From an uncultured Clostridium sp. (lineage in GTDB: Bacteria; Bacillota; Clostridia; Clostridiales; Clostridiaceae), in contig NZ_CAKVJA010000035.1 of the NCBI RefSeq assembly GCF_934754925.1, positions 1 through 27,650 of the forward strand: a stretch of DNA of 27,650 nucleotides. Direction: 5' to 3'. Positions 16,819 through 25,035 of the stretch are shown here, one piece after another; within the stretch, counting starts at the first letter, position 1; each line of letters begins with the position of its first letter. Under the pieces are notes generated by a model. It was not told where the DNA came from, searched no databases, and was given only the letters and a program-made list of their open reading frames with translations. The position numbers and the translations under genes are program-made.

Positions 16819-17545
16819 TTAATTATACGCAAAAACTTCATCCCATGTTGGAATTGATTCAAGTGCTCCTAGCTTAGTTGTTGTTATTCCTCCAACTAAA
16901 TTTGCCATTTCCACAATCTTCTCCATACTCTTTCCAGGTTCATTCAAAATTTGTGCAATAACGGCTCCGATAAATGCATCACCAGCCCCTGTAGCATCTT
17001 TCATCTTTACTTCTTTAGTTTTGATTAATATTTGTTTTTCTCTGTTACTTAAAAGAGTACCTTCTTTTCCTAATGTAACCATAAGATTTTCACAACCTAA
17101 ATTAACTATATATTGGCTTGCTTCCTTGATATCCTCTATGCCACTAATTAACTTTGCTTCTTCTTCACTTAACTTAACTATATTACTATCTACAATAAAT
17201 TCTTTACAACATTTAATAAATTCTTCTTTATTGTTTCCAAATAAACTTTCTCTATAATTAGCATCGAATGATATTAGCAAATGTTGTGTTATTCTTAATC
17301 TTAAATAAAAGCTCCGTATTTATATTATTATTATTTAATGTATCCTCTAGAAAACCACCGAAAGCATCATCACCTACGGTCCCGCAAAAATATGCTTCTG
17401 CACCTAATTTTGAAATAGCTGCTGCTACATTTGCTGGAGCACCACCAGCTTTTTTTATAAAACCATCTGTTGCTTTTAATGTTTTACCTATATCCATTGA
17501 TACAAAATCTATTAGCGCCTCACCTGGACATATAACTTTCTTCAT
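16819..17545 (-). pseudogene. Fructokinase (PfkB family), broken by internal deletion and frameshift
   Basis: This would phosphorylate fructose released by sucrose hydrolysis. The 5' part (17545 down to about 17270) encodes VICPGEALIDFVS, the substrate-binding AGGAPANVAAAISKLG (residues 33-48) and FCGTVGDDAFG, then stops. The 3' part continues in another frame from about 17279 with LISFDANYRESLFGNN, VKLSEEEAKLISG, LMVTLGKEGT and the catalytic DATGAGDAFIGAV. The two pieces total about 240 residues, against roughly 315 for the family. The joint NTTFA/LISFD skips about 75 residues expected between NxTTLAFV and LISFDxNYRE. Both ends of the protein are intact, so one deletion of a size not divisible by three explains it. 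A GAGGTGATGAG ribosome site precedes the ATG, 18 bases after sacA. Confidence 0.85.
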
Positions 17546-17563
17546 AATACACTCATCACCTCA

Positions 17564-19036
17564 CTATAAAATTGCTATATCATACTTTTCAATATTAATT
17601 ATAGATTCTCCTATTGATTCAAAAGTAATATCCTTAGCACTTAGCGATGTATAGAATGTTGATGTCATAGCTTGCTCACCATCATTTACAAATACCTCTA
17701 CTGAATATCTATCTAATAATATTCTTAATTTAATATTAGTGCCCTCTTTTTTAACCTTCATATCACGCTTATGAACCATATTTTTAAGTTTACCAGAATA
17801 ACTTCTATCAAAAGTAAGAATATTATTAACAGGATTATAGATTAATAAAGTTTTATTTTTTGCATCTTTTGCTAAGGTAATTATAAACTCTTTACTATCC
17901 TTAGCATCAACTTCCACTATCAAATCTAATGTTCTACCCTCAATACCAGCTAATGACATTTCGTTTTCAACTTTTATATCCTTATATTTAACCATATTCT
18001 TACGATAATTTTCTAATTCTCTAACAGGCTTTTGAACAACTACTCCATCTTTTATATTAAGTTCTCTTGGTATAGTCATCATCCCACACCATTTAAACTC
18101 TTCTGGTATAATTTTATTCTCCCAATTCTGCATCCACCCTATCATTATACGTCTTCCATCTTTAGACTCTAATGTTTGTGGCGCATAAAAATCTAATCCG
18201 CCATCTATAAGTTCTTCTGAAGTTCTTTCAAATCTACAATTTTTCTTATCATAATTACCTTTTAAGAAAATAGAATTATGACCATTATGATATCCTTTTT
18301 CATTCGCTCTAACTTCCATTGGTGAAATTATAAGAACATGTTCTTCATCAAGCTTAAAAAAGTCTGGGCATTCCCACATAGTTCCTATCTTATTTTCGCT
18401 CTTATCAAGTACAGTAACAAATTCCCATACTTTTAAATCCCTTGACTTATACATAAGGATTTGACCACCATTATCAGCAGCTCTACTTGCAATAACTGAG
18501 TAAAACCATTCACCTTCTTTCCAAATTTTTGGATCCCTAAAATCTTCTTTACTGCTTCCTTCTGGTAATTGTTCATGAGTTATTACTGGATTACAATCTA
18601 ACTTTTCGTAATTTATTCCATCTCCAATTGCTATACATTGAGTTTGTCTAACAATTTTATTTCCACTATTATCTTCCTTTTCTGATACTCCCGTATACAT
18701 AAGTATATGCTTCCCATTGTCTTCTACTGCACTCCCTGAAAAGCATCCTGACTCATCGTATTTTTCATCTGGAGCAATAGCAACAGGTAACTGTTCCCAC
18801 TTAATAAAATCTTTAGACTTACTATGTCCCCAATGCATCGGTCCCCAATATGTTCCATATGGGTGATATTGATAAAATAAATGATACTCTCCTTTGAAGC
18901 TTGAAAACCCATTTGGATCATTTATCCACCCTATAGGTGCACATAAGTGAAATTCTTGCTTTTCTTCTTTAAGTATATTTTTTATATTATTATCTTCATA
19001 TTCTCTTGCTCTTTCCAAGATTGATTTATTTTTCAT
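17564..19036 (-). CDS. sacA: Sucrose-6-phosphate hydrolase / beta-fructosidase (GH32)
   Basis: A cytoplasmic GH32 enzyme (no signal peptide) hydrolysing sucrose-6-phosphate, sucrose or short fructans. The 490-residue protein keeps all catalytic landmarks: WINDPNG with nucleophile D40, FSGSAV, FRDP (166-169) and WECPD with acid/base E222, then a C-terminal beta-sandwich ending in the usual VEVFVNDGEQAMTS region. ATG 19036 is preferred: GGGAG lies eight bases upstream. In-frame ATGs at 19042 and 19051 lie too close to or before that site. The next gene starts 18 bases later, so it led a sacA-fructokinase-GH32 operon. No PTS gene is nearby; the relic upstream suggests an ABC importer, so free sucrose or fructo-oligosaccharide was the likely substrate. 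A TATAAT on the minus strand at 19063-19068 may be its promoter. Confidence 0.92.
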   Translation of the reverse strand: MKNKSILERAREYEDNNIKNILKEEKQEFHLCAPIGWINDPNGFSSFKGEYHLFYQYHPYGTYWGPMHWGHSKSKDFIKWEQLPVAIAPDEKYDESGCFSGSAVEDNGKHILMYTGVSEKEDNSGNKIVRQTQCIAIGDGINYEKLDCNPVITHEQLPEGSSKEDFRDPKIWKEGEWFYSVIASRAADNGGQILMYKSRDLKVWEFVTVLDKSENKIGTMWECPDFFKLDEEHVLIISPMEVRANEKGYHNGHNSIFLKGNYDKKNCRFERTSEELIDGGLDFYAPQTLESKDGRRIMIGWMQNWENKIIPEEFKWCGMMTIPRELNIKDGVVVQKPVRELENYRKNMVKYKDIKVENEMSLAGIEGRTLDLIVEVDAKDSKEFIITLAKDAKNKTLLIYNPVNNILTFDRSYSGKLKNMVHKRDMKVKKEGTNIKLRILLDRYSVEVFVNDGEQAMTSTFYTSLSAKDITFESIGESIINIEKYDIAIL

Positions 19037-19120
19037 AAACATTTCTCCCATACTGTTGTAACATTATAGAGGATATATTAATTTCATATTTAGATTTCAA
19101 TATATACTCCATTTTCCTAA

Positions 19121-19207
19121 TTATTTATAATATTCATCAAAATATTTTTGTTTAATTTCTAAAGCTTTAGATAATCCCAACTTTTCCATTTCTTCTAAAT
19201 ATGCACT
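19121..19207 (-). pseudogene. C-terminal remnant of an ABC sugar-binding lipoprotein
   Basis: Directly upstream of sacA the minus strand reads 29 codons without a start, beginning SAYLEEMEKLGLSKALE and ending in FDEYYK then TAA. This matches the typical tail of family 1 extracellular solute-binding proteins of the LipO/YtcQ kind (pattern AYLxxxxKxGLxKxxEIxQxxYDEY). A TAG stands immediately above it (19208-19210), and nothing coding is seen beyond. I infer that the transporter genes of this sugar operon were deleted, leaving only this end. The match is by eye and short. Confidence 0.55.
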
Positions 19208-19265
19208 CTACTCTTAAATAAAATAGTATTACCATATAATAATAACTTTTGTATACTACTTCTAT

Positions 19266-19307
19266 AAAAAGAATAATCCGTATCAATAATATTTTGATAC
19301 GGATTAT
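19266..19307 (-). terminator. Intrinsic terminator of the nucleoid-associated protein gene
   Basis: ATAATCCGTATCA (19273-19285) pairs perfectly with 19295-19307 across a nine-base loop. On the minus strand the stem is followed by a T-run (CTTTTTATAG), so it ends transcription coming from 19406. On the plus strand no T-run follows. Confidence 0.85.
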
Positions 19308-19405
19308 CCTGCTACTCATTATACTTTATAAATTATATCTATTGGTATTTAAATTTATTTATTTTATTTTTTTACTATCTCTAATAACTAATTCAATTTA
19401 CTATC

Positions 19406-20446
19406 TTATTTTTCAATATAGTTAATTACATGTTTTATAATCATATTAATGCTTCCATCACCATTACGTTGAATTTCAAATTTACTATTATCATGGTAAG
19501 CATCTTCATTTATGTATAGATCAATATCCTTATCTATTTTAAGTCTAATTCTCTTAAGCTTCTTTTCAACCCAAGCCTTATCAACAGCAACCTCTTCTTC
19601 TAATCCATTCCCTTTCATAAAAATTTCAAAGTCCTGTTTTTTGGTTAGATCTTCCTTGAATAATTCATTAGAAATCTCTTGAATATTAATAGAATCCTCT
19701 TCCCTTAGCTTACTCTTAACAGTACTTCTTATTTTTTCTGCTTCATCTGCATTTTCAGTAATATTACTTCTAGTCCAAGTTTCTGCAGCCTTTAAGAAAG
19801 TCTTTGTCATATCCCTTTTATTAGCAACAATGCTACAACCTAAAAAGCTATTCATAAAATAATTAGCTCCATATTCATCATCTTCATTAGATTTCTTCTG
19901 TTTATCAATTACATATAAATCAAATGATTGCCCCTCCCTAATAGGTTTTATAAATGCTGCTTTTTGAATTCTTTGGCTGCTACCCGGTAAACCTGCTGCT
20001 TGTGGAACTATTCCTATACCAATTTTATCATTAACAAATTCTACAGAATGAGTAAAATTCTTAACATAATCCATTTTTAGTATACCTATCATTGGACCAA
20101 CATCTGTAACTAAAGATACTACTATTAGGTCACAGGCTGGAATATTAACATTTCCTTTCATAATAGAAAAAAGTTGTCTTGATAGCTCCTTAGATAATCC
20201 TAGAAAGTCACTATCTACTCCATTTAAATAATCTTGTACTATCTCCTTTACAATATTTCTTTCTGAATTAAAAATTGCTGTTTTTAATTCCTCATCCTTT
20301 AGACATTTTTCAATATGCTTATGTAAAAACTTATAAATATCTTCACTTAACTCTAATGTGTATTCATTTAAAATTGGCTCTGTTGAGTTACTATCAAGAA
20401 TATGTATTACTGCTTCCTGAATATTTATATCATTTATGTATTCCAA
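19406..20446 (-). CDS. 37-kDa nucleoid-associated protein (NdpA/YejK family)
   Basis: A cytoplasmic, DNA-associated protein of the NA37 family whose exact role is not settled. The 346-residue product shows the family start INxAVIHILDSNSTEPILNE (about 8-27). Central segments ACDLIVVSLV, MIGILKMDYVKNFTHS and IVPQAAGLPGSSQRIQKAAFI follow. The last third (about 225-346) is more charged and predicted soluble. The start codon is TTG (20444-20446), supported by GAGGTGA five to seven bases away; there is no in-frame ATG close by. It stands alone, with its own terminator, between the sucrose remnants and a LysR gene. Confidence 0.85.
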   Translation of the reverse strand: MEYINDINIQEAVIHILDSNSTEPILNEYTLELSEDIYKFLHKHIEKCLKDEELKTAIFNSERNIVKEIVQDYLNGVDSDFLGLSKELSRQLFSIMKGNVNIPACDLIVVSLVTDVGPMIGILKMDYVKNFTHSVEFVNDKIGIGIVPQAAGLPGSSQRIQKAAFIKPIREGQSFDLYVIDKQKKSNEDDEYGANYFMNSFLGCSIVANKRDMTKTFLKAAETWTRSNITENADEAEKIRSTVKSKLREEDSINIQEISNELFKEDLTKKQDFEIFMKGNGLEEEVAVDKAWVEKKLKRIRLKIDKDIDLYINEDAYHDNSKFEIQRNGDGSINMIIKHVINYIEK

Positions 20447-20517
20447 AATATCACCTCTATATGTATTATACTAACGTTATTAATATTTTCTACCGAAACA
20501 TTATAACACTTATTAAA

Positions 20518-21414
20518 TTACTTATTTAAAAGCTTTTTACTATACTCTAAACTATATTTTTTAAATAGATTTACAGATGGAGTAAGATATCTATTTTTTA
20601 AAGTTGCCAAATAAATAAATCTTTCATGCTCAGGATTTATTATTGGTAATACTTTAACATTATAATATTTTAAAGATGATATTCTTGGAACAACTGCAAT
20701 TCCATAATTTATTTCAACTAATCCTGCAACAGCATTATCTTCTTCTACCTCACATATAGTATTTGGAACAATATTTACCTCCTTAAATAAATCCTGTATA
20801 ATCGATCTAATTCCACTTTTTTCACTAAAACCTATAAATGGATAACTAGCAACTTCTGTTAAATCTACAGATTCATTTTTTGCTAAAGGATGTTCATTTG
20901 ATACAATAAGTACTAACTCCTCATTAGCAACTGGAATAAAGTCTATATCTGGCTCATCTTCTACCATTGAACAGAATACCATATCAAACCTTTCTTGTTT
21001 TAATCCCTCAATAAGGGCCTTTGTAGTGCCCTGCCCAAATAAAAATTTTATATCTTTATTTTTATCAATCTCTGTAAAATCCTTAATAAGATGTGGTATA
21101 AACCTTGGACCTAATGTATAAATATATCCTAACTCTATAGTTCCTGTAGACACATTAGTTAATTCTCTAATCTTTTTTTCTCCCTTTTCTAACTCACTTA
21201 ATGCTCTATCTACATATTCAAAATATATCTTTCCGTATTTAGTTAATTTAATATTTCTTCCTTGCTTTTCAAATAAATAAGTTCCTAAATCTTTCTCTAA
21301 TGTTGACATTGCATGACTTAAACTTGGTTGTGTTATTGATAATTCTTCAGCAGCCTGTGTATAGTGTTCTAATTTTGCTAAAACTCTAAAATAACTTAAG
21401 TGATTTAAATTCAT
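20518..21414 (-). CDS. LysR-family transcriptional regulator
   Basis: A DNA-binding regulator that responds to a small metabolite. Of 298 residues, 1-60 form the winged helix (YTQAAEELSITQPSLSHAMSTLEKDLG, about 18-44) and about 90-290 form the two-lobed effector domain (TIELGYIYTLGPRFIPHLI, PFIGFSEKSGIRSII, VAGLVEINYGIAVVPR). ATG 21414 is chosen because GGAGGG (about 21424-21430) is at good distance; the ATG at 21423 abuts that site and would add MLY. It is divergent from the MFS gene across 261 bases holding palindromes, so it probably controls both itself and that transporter. The effector is unknown. The domain resembles the CynR/CitR-like branch by eye, not enough to name it. Confidence 0.9.
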   Translation of the reverse strand: MNLNHLSYFRVLAKLEHYTQAAEELSITQPSLSHAMSTLEKDLGTYLFEKQGRNIKLTKYGKIYFEYVDRALSELEKGEKKIRELTNVSTGTIELGYIYTLGPRFIPHLIKDFTEIDKNKDIKFLFGQGTTKALIEGLKQERFDMVFCSMVEDEPDIDFIPVANEELVLIVSNEHPLAKNESVDLTEVASYPFIGFSEKSGIRSIIQDLFKEVNIVPNTICEVEEDNAVAGLVEINYGIAVVPRISSLKYYNVKVLPIINPEHERFIYLATLKNRYLTPSVNLFKKYSLEYSKKLLNK

Positions 21415-21675
21415 ATATAACATCCCTCCTATTTATTAAATGTAATAATTAATTTTGTATAGAAAACCATAACTTTGTTATAAATTGAACTTACTATTTT
21501 TCTATTGTTTTTTAATATTCTTAAACATTATAGCATATCTATAGATATTTTCTATAAATAAACACAATAATATGTATTAGAATAATCAAAAATAATATAT
21601 TAAAATTTATTTCGTAAGTAAAAAGAGAACTTTATACACAATTACGTTAAATTTTTATCAAAAGGAGTATTAAAA
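21415..21675. promoter_or_regulatory. LysR-MFS divergent control region
   Basis: Two perfect inverted repeats stand out: ATAACTTTGTTAT (21469-21481; T-N11-A pattern if read 21470-21482) and ATATCTATAGATAT (21535-21548). LysR proteins usually bind a T-N11-A site between the divergent genes, so these are candidate operators. The plus-strand ribosome site AAAGGAG is at 21661-21667. No clear -35/-10 pair can be fixed. Confidence 0.45.
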
Positions 21676-22905
21676 ATGCAAAATACACTTACAAAAAATA
21701 AGTATATGCCTACGGCATTATCTATGTATATTAACTACTTTATACATGGTATGGGTTGTATAATATTAGCCCAAAATATTGATTTCTTAATGGAACAATT
21801 TAATACTAACAACGCTGGTGTATCTTATGTTATCTCAGCACTTGGATTAGGTAGATTAATTGTATTATTTGTATCAGGTATATTATCTGATAAATATGGT
21901 AGAAAGCCCTTCGTACTTTTAGGTATGATAACTTATGTATTATTCATGGGTGGTATATTAGTAAGTACTAATGTTACTGTGGCATTCTTCTTTGCATTAT
22001 TAGCTGGTATGGCTAACTCATTTATGGATGCTGGTACATATCCTGCATTAACTGAATGTTTCCCTAAAGCATCAGGAAGTGCTAATGTTGCAATTAAAGC
22101 ATTTATTTCAGCTGGTCAATTTGTATTACCTTGGATAATCAGCTTCTTAATTGCTAACAACCTTTACTACGGATGGTCATTCATATTCTGTATCGCAGTA
22201 TTTGTAATCAATGGATTATTTATATTTAAACTTAAATTTCCAGAATTTAAGCCAGTTGAAAGAGCTGAAGCTACTACTGAAGAAAAAGTTGAATCTAACG
22301 TTAAAGCTAACTTCTGGATTGAAGGTATCTGCTTAATATTAATCGGATTTACTGCTACTGCGACATTCCAAATAATTGCAAACTGGTTACCATCATTTGC
22401 AAGAGAAGTTGCTGGTGTTGAACAAACAGTTTCTCTTAAACTTATAAGTATATACAGTACTGGTTCAATAGTATCTGTATTTGTTACTTCAATATTAGTT
22501 GCTAAATGGATTAAACAAGTTAGATTTACTTTTGTTTACCCTCTAATATCTTTAGTAATGTTAATAGTACTTTGGATGTTCCCAAGCACTATAACTTGTG
22601 TAGTTGCTGCATTTGTAATTGGATTCTCTGCTGCTGGTGGAGTTCTACAATTAGCTTTAACTTCAATGTCAGAATTATTCCCAGCAAACAAGGGTAAAAT
22701 TACTGGTATAGTATTTACAGCTTCAAGTATTGCTTCTACTGTGGTACCAAGTATCACTGGTATATTAGCAGATATCAACTTAAGTCACGTAATATTATTC
22801 GATATTGGAATTACAGCTTTAGGTGTTGTATTAGCACTTATAGTTAACATAAGATATAACATAGTAAAAAAGAATGAATTAGAAGCTTCTAAAAAAGCTG
22901 CTTAA
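21676..22905 (+). CDS. MFS transporter
   Basis: A 12-segment secondary transporter of 409 residues. Motif A, SGILSDKYGRKPFVLLG (about 77-93), follows the second helix, and a charged cytoplasmic loop (about 194-215, PVERAEATTEEKVESNVK) divides the halves. Substrate cannot be read from sequence; aromatic or organic acid uptake would fit the family and the LysR neighbour, but this is weak. The gene uses C-ending preferred codons (AAC, TAC, TTC) more than its neighbours, close to fba, which suggests high expression when induced. It is transcribed away from the LysR gene and ends in a strong terminator, so it is a single-gene unit. Confidence 0.88.
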   Translation: MQNTLTKNKYMPTALSMYINYFIHGMGCIILAQNIDFLMEQFNTNNAGVSYVISALGLGRLIVLFVSGILSDKYGRKPFVLLGMITYVLFMGGILVSTNVTVAFFFALLAGMANSFMDAGTYPALTECFPKASGSANVAIKAFISAGQFVLPWIISFLIANNLYYGWSFIFCIAVFVINGLFIFKLKFPEFKPVERAEATTEEKVESNVKANFWIEGICLILIGFTATATFQIIANWLPSFAREVAGVEQTVSLKLISIYSTGSIVSVFVTSILVAKWIKQVRFTFVYPLISLVMLIVLWMFPSTITCVVAAFVIGFSAAGGVLQLALTSMSELFPANKGKITGIVFTASSIASTVVPSITGILADINLSHVILFDIGITALGVVLALIVNIRYNIVKKNELEASKKAA

Positions 22906-22912
22906 TAATATT

Positions 22913-22948
22913 AAAGAGATTGTGCAAAAAATGCACAATCTCTTTTTT
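22913..22948 (+). terminator. Intrinsic terminator of the MFS gene
   Basis: A 14-bp perfect stem, AAAGAGATTGTGCA (22913-22926) with 22932-22945, encloses an AAAAA loop and is followed by TTT, giving TCTTTTTT. It may also serve the convergent minus-strand operon ending at 22969, with a poorer U-run. Confidence 0.9.
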
Positions 22949-22968
22949 AGTTAATTAGAAAAATAAAA

Positions 22969-24243
22969 TTAAGTATTTTTTAATCCTCTTACGTTCCACT
23001 TAATAAATAACATAAGTCCAATATTAAATATAGCTGAAACTAATAATATAATTCCTATTGGTATTCCCATATCTATAACTTGTCCAAATAATAACTGCCC
23101 TGGTGCAACACTTATAGTTGCTACTGCCGTTGAAAATGCTGATACACGTCCAAGCATTTCTCCTGGCACTTGCTTTTGTATAAATGTTAAAGTTAATACA
23201 TTTGATAATGATAAAGATAACATTATTGCAAGTCCTCCAAGCGCAAATATTCCTGCTAGGGCATAATTATTTAACTTTATAAACCCTAAAGTAGACATTA
23301 CAATAACACCTGCTATCATTGGGAAATATGTATAATGTACCTTTTTCATAGAAAACATATTTGGTTTCACACTAATCCAAAATCCACCTAATATCATTCC
23401 TAAAACGCAAATTCCCTCAACTATTCCATATATTTCTGAAGAAAGTCCTAAAAATACATTTATAAAATATGGTGCAACTATTGATAATATTGGCACTAGA
23501 AAAATATTGCATAAAGCATATGATGCTATAATTCCAAGTACAATTTTCTTTTCATTTTTTAAATAAATAAAACTTTCTTTCATATCTGAAAATGATCTTT
23601 TAATAAAATCCATAGATAATATCTTTTCATTTTCCTTAGTTGCTGCTATTTCATTTTTAGTAGATACATTTTCCCTAGCTACATCTGGAATATCTAAAAA
23701 TAACTCCATTATCGCTGAAACGAAAAAACTTATTGCATTTATTATTACTATTATTTTTATTCCTAATAACCCATAAAGAATCCCAGCTAGTATAGGTCCA
23801 ACAAAATTAACTATTGATCCCACTTGATTTATTATTCCATTTGCTGAAGTTAATTTTTCTTCTTCTACTATTTGTGGTATTGAAGCTGTTACTGCTGGTC
23901 CATATAAAGTAGCACATATTGATAATATAAACATAACAGTTCCAACTATTAAAGCATTATCATTTCCCTTAAGTAATATAAAAGCATAACCTCCAATTAA
24001 TATAGAACAGAATAAATCTAAATATACCATTATCTTTTTTCTATTTATATTATCAGATAATCTACCTGCAATTGGTGCGAATAAAATATATGGTATTGTT
24101 GATATTGCTAATATATTAGCAAAGGTAGCTGTACTACCTGTAAATTCTAATAAATATAGTGACATACTAAATCTTTGAATTGCATTTCCAAAAAGAGAAA
24201 TAATTTGCCCTATAACTATTATTATAAAGTTTTTATTTTTCAT
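22969..24243 (-). CDS. MFS exporter-like protein at the end of the siderophore ABC operon
   Basis: A 424-residue 12-helix transporter resembling the EntS/MFS_3 efflux group. Visible features are GQIISLFGNAIQRFSMSLYLLEFTGS at the first helix, motif A AGRLSDNINRKKIM (about 58-71) and GPAVTASIPQIVEEEKLTSANG after helix four, as in related multidrug and siderophore exporters. ATG 24243 is chosen because GGGGGACAG lies just before it. An upstream in-frame start at 24297 lies deep in the ATPase gene. It overlaps the ATPase gene by 11 bases, so it is made with the importer. Export of a siderophore, or of a chelator or drug, is inferred from that context; no siderophore synthesis genes are in view. 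Confidence 0.85.
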   Translation of the reverse strand: MKNKNFIIIVIGQIISLFGNAIQRFSMSLYLLEFTGSTATFANILAISTIPYILFAPIAGRLSDNINRKKIMVYLDLFCSILIGGYAFILLKGNDNALIVGTVMFILSICATLYGPAVTASIPQIVEEEKLTSANGIINQVGSIVNFVGPILAGILYGLLGIKIIVIINAISFFVSAIMELFLDIPDVARENVSTKNEIAATKENEKILSMDFIKRSFSDMKESFIYLKNEKKIVLGIIASYALCNIFLVPILSIVAPYFINVFLGLSSEIYGIVEGICVLGMILGGFWISVKPNMFSMKKVHYTYFPMIAGVIVMSTLGFIKLNNYALAGIFALGGLAIMLSLSLSNVLTLTFIQKQVPGEMLGRVSAFSTAVATISVAPGQLLFGQVIDMGIPIGIILLVSAIFNIGLMLFIKWNVRGLKNT

Positions 24244-25033
24244 CTGTCCCCCTAAATAGATCATATTCCATACATATTGGATATTCTCCATCTTCACTTA
24301 TTGTAAGGTTGGCATCTATTCCATATATAGTATTTAAATTTTCTTTATTAATTACATCTAATGGTCTTCCTTGACAAATAATTTTTCCCTTTTTAAGACC
24401 AATAATATTATCTGCAAATCTACAAGCATTATTAAGCTCATGAAGAACTATAACTACTGTAATATTCTTTTCTTTATTAAGCTTTTGAAGCACTTCTAAT
24501 ACTTCTAGTTGATAAGACATATCAAGATAAGTTGTCGGTTCATCAAGCATTATTATTTCAGTTTCTTGAGCTAAGGTCATTGCAATCCAAGCTCTTTGTC
24601 TTTGCCCACCAGATAAATTTTCAACTCCTCTATCAGCAAATTCACTAAGACCTGTTTCTTCTATTGCCCAATCAATAACCTTCTTATCATGACTAGTAAG
24701 GCCTCCAATCATTTTTTGATGAGGAAATCTACCAAATGCAACAAGTTCCCTTACTGTAAGCCCATCTGGACAAACTGGTCCTTGTGGCAAGAATGCAACT
24801 TCTTTCGCTATATTCTTTTCTTTCACCTTTTTTATATTTTTATTATTAATAAAGATATCACCACTTTTGGGCTTATTAATTCTAGCTATAGTTTTAAGTA
24901 AAGTTGATTTACCACATCCATTAGCACCAATTATTATGCTTATTTTTCCCTTTGGTATAGATAAGCTCATATCTTCAATTATAGTATTGTTTTCATATGC
25001 TACGCTTAAGTTCTTTACACTAATAGCTTCCAT
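24233..25033 (-). CDS. Iron-siderophore ABC transporter ATPase (FepC/FhuC type)
   Basis: Powers uptake through the two FecCD permeases. The 266-residue protein has Walker A GANGCGKST (36-44), Q-loop FLPQG (81-85), signature LSGGQRQRAW (140-149), Walker B IIMLDEPT (160-167) with E165, and the H-loop VIVLHELNNA. The helical region GRFPHQ after the Q-loop is characteristic of iron-chelate and B12 ATPases. It begins two bases after the permease stop and overlaps the MFS gene by 11 bases. The cargo (catechol, hydroxamate, haem or cobalamin) cannot be told from the ATPase. Confidence 0.94.
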   Translation of the reverse strand: MEAISVKNLSVAYENNTIIEDMSLSIPKGKISIIIGANGCGKSTLLKTIARINKPKSGDIFINNKNIKKVKEKNIAKEVAFLPQGPVCPDGLTVRELVAFGRFPHQKMIGGLTSHDKKVIDWAIEETGLSEFADRGVENLSGGQRQRAWIAMTLAQETEIIMLDEPTTYLDMSYQLEVLEVLQKLNKEKNITVVIVLHELNNACRFADNIIGLKKGKIICQGRPLDVINKENLNTIYGIDANLTISEDGEYPICMEYDLFRGTDEK

Positions 25034-25035
25034 GA

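Larger units (their letters stand above)
19052..19405. other. 354-base intergenic region upstream of sacA
   Basis: This region contains a possible minus-strand -10 (TATAAT, 19063-19068), the solute-binding-protein remnant (19121-19207) and the terminator of the nucleoid-associated protein gene (19273-19307). No full gene and no clear catabolite-repression (cre) site or antiterminator (RAT) sequence was found. Confidence 0.5.

Noticed and set aside
17268..17654. Plus-strand frame across the fructokinase and sacA
   Set aside because: It is antisense to recognisable fructokinase motifs; the opposite strand carries the conserved AGGAPANVA segment.
24243..24297. Longer start for the MFS gene (18 extra residues)
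   Set aside because: The extra residues lie within the ATPase frame and are not a membrane start; a strong ribosome site precedes ATG 24243.
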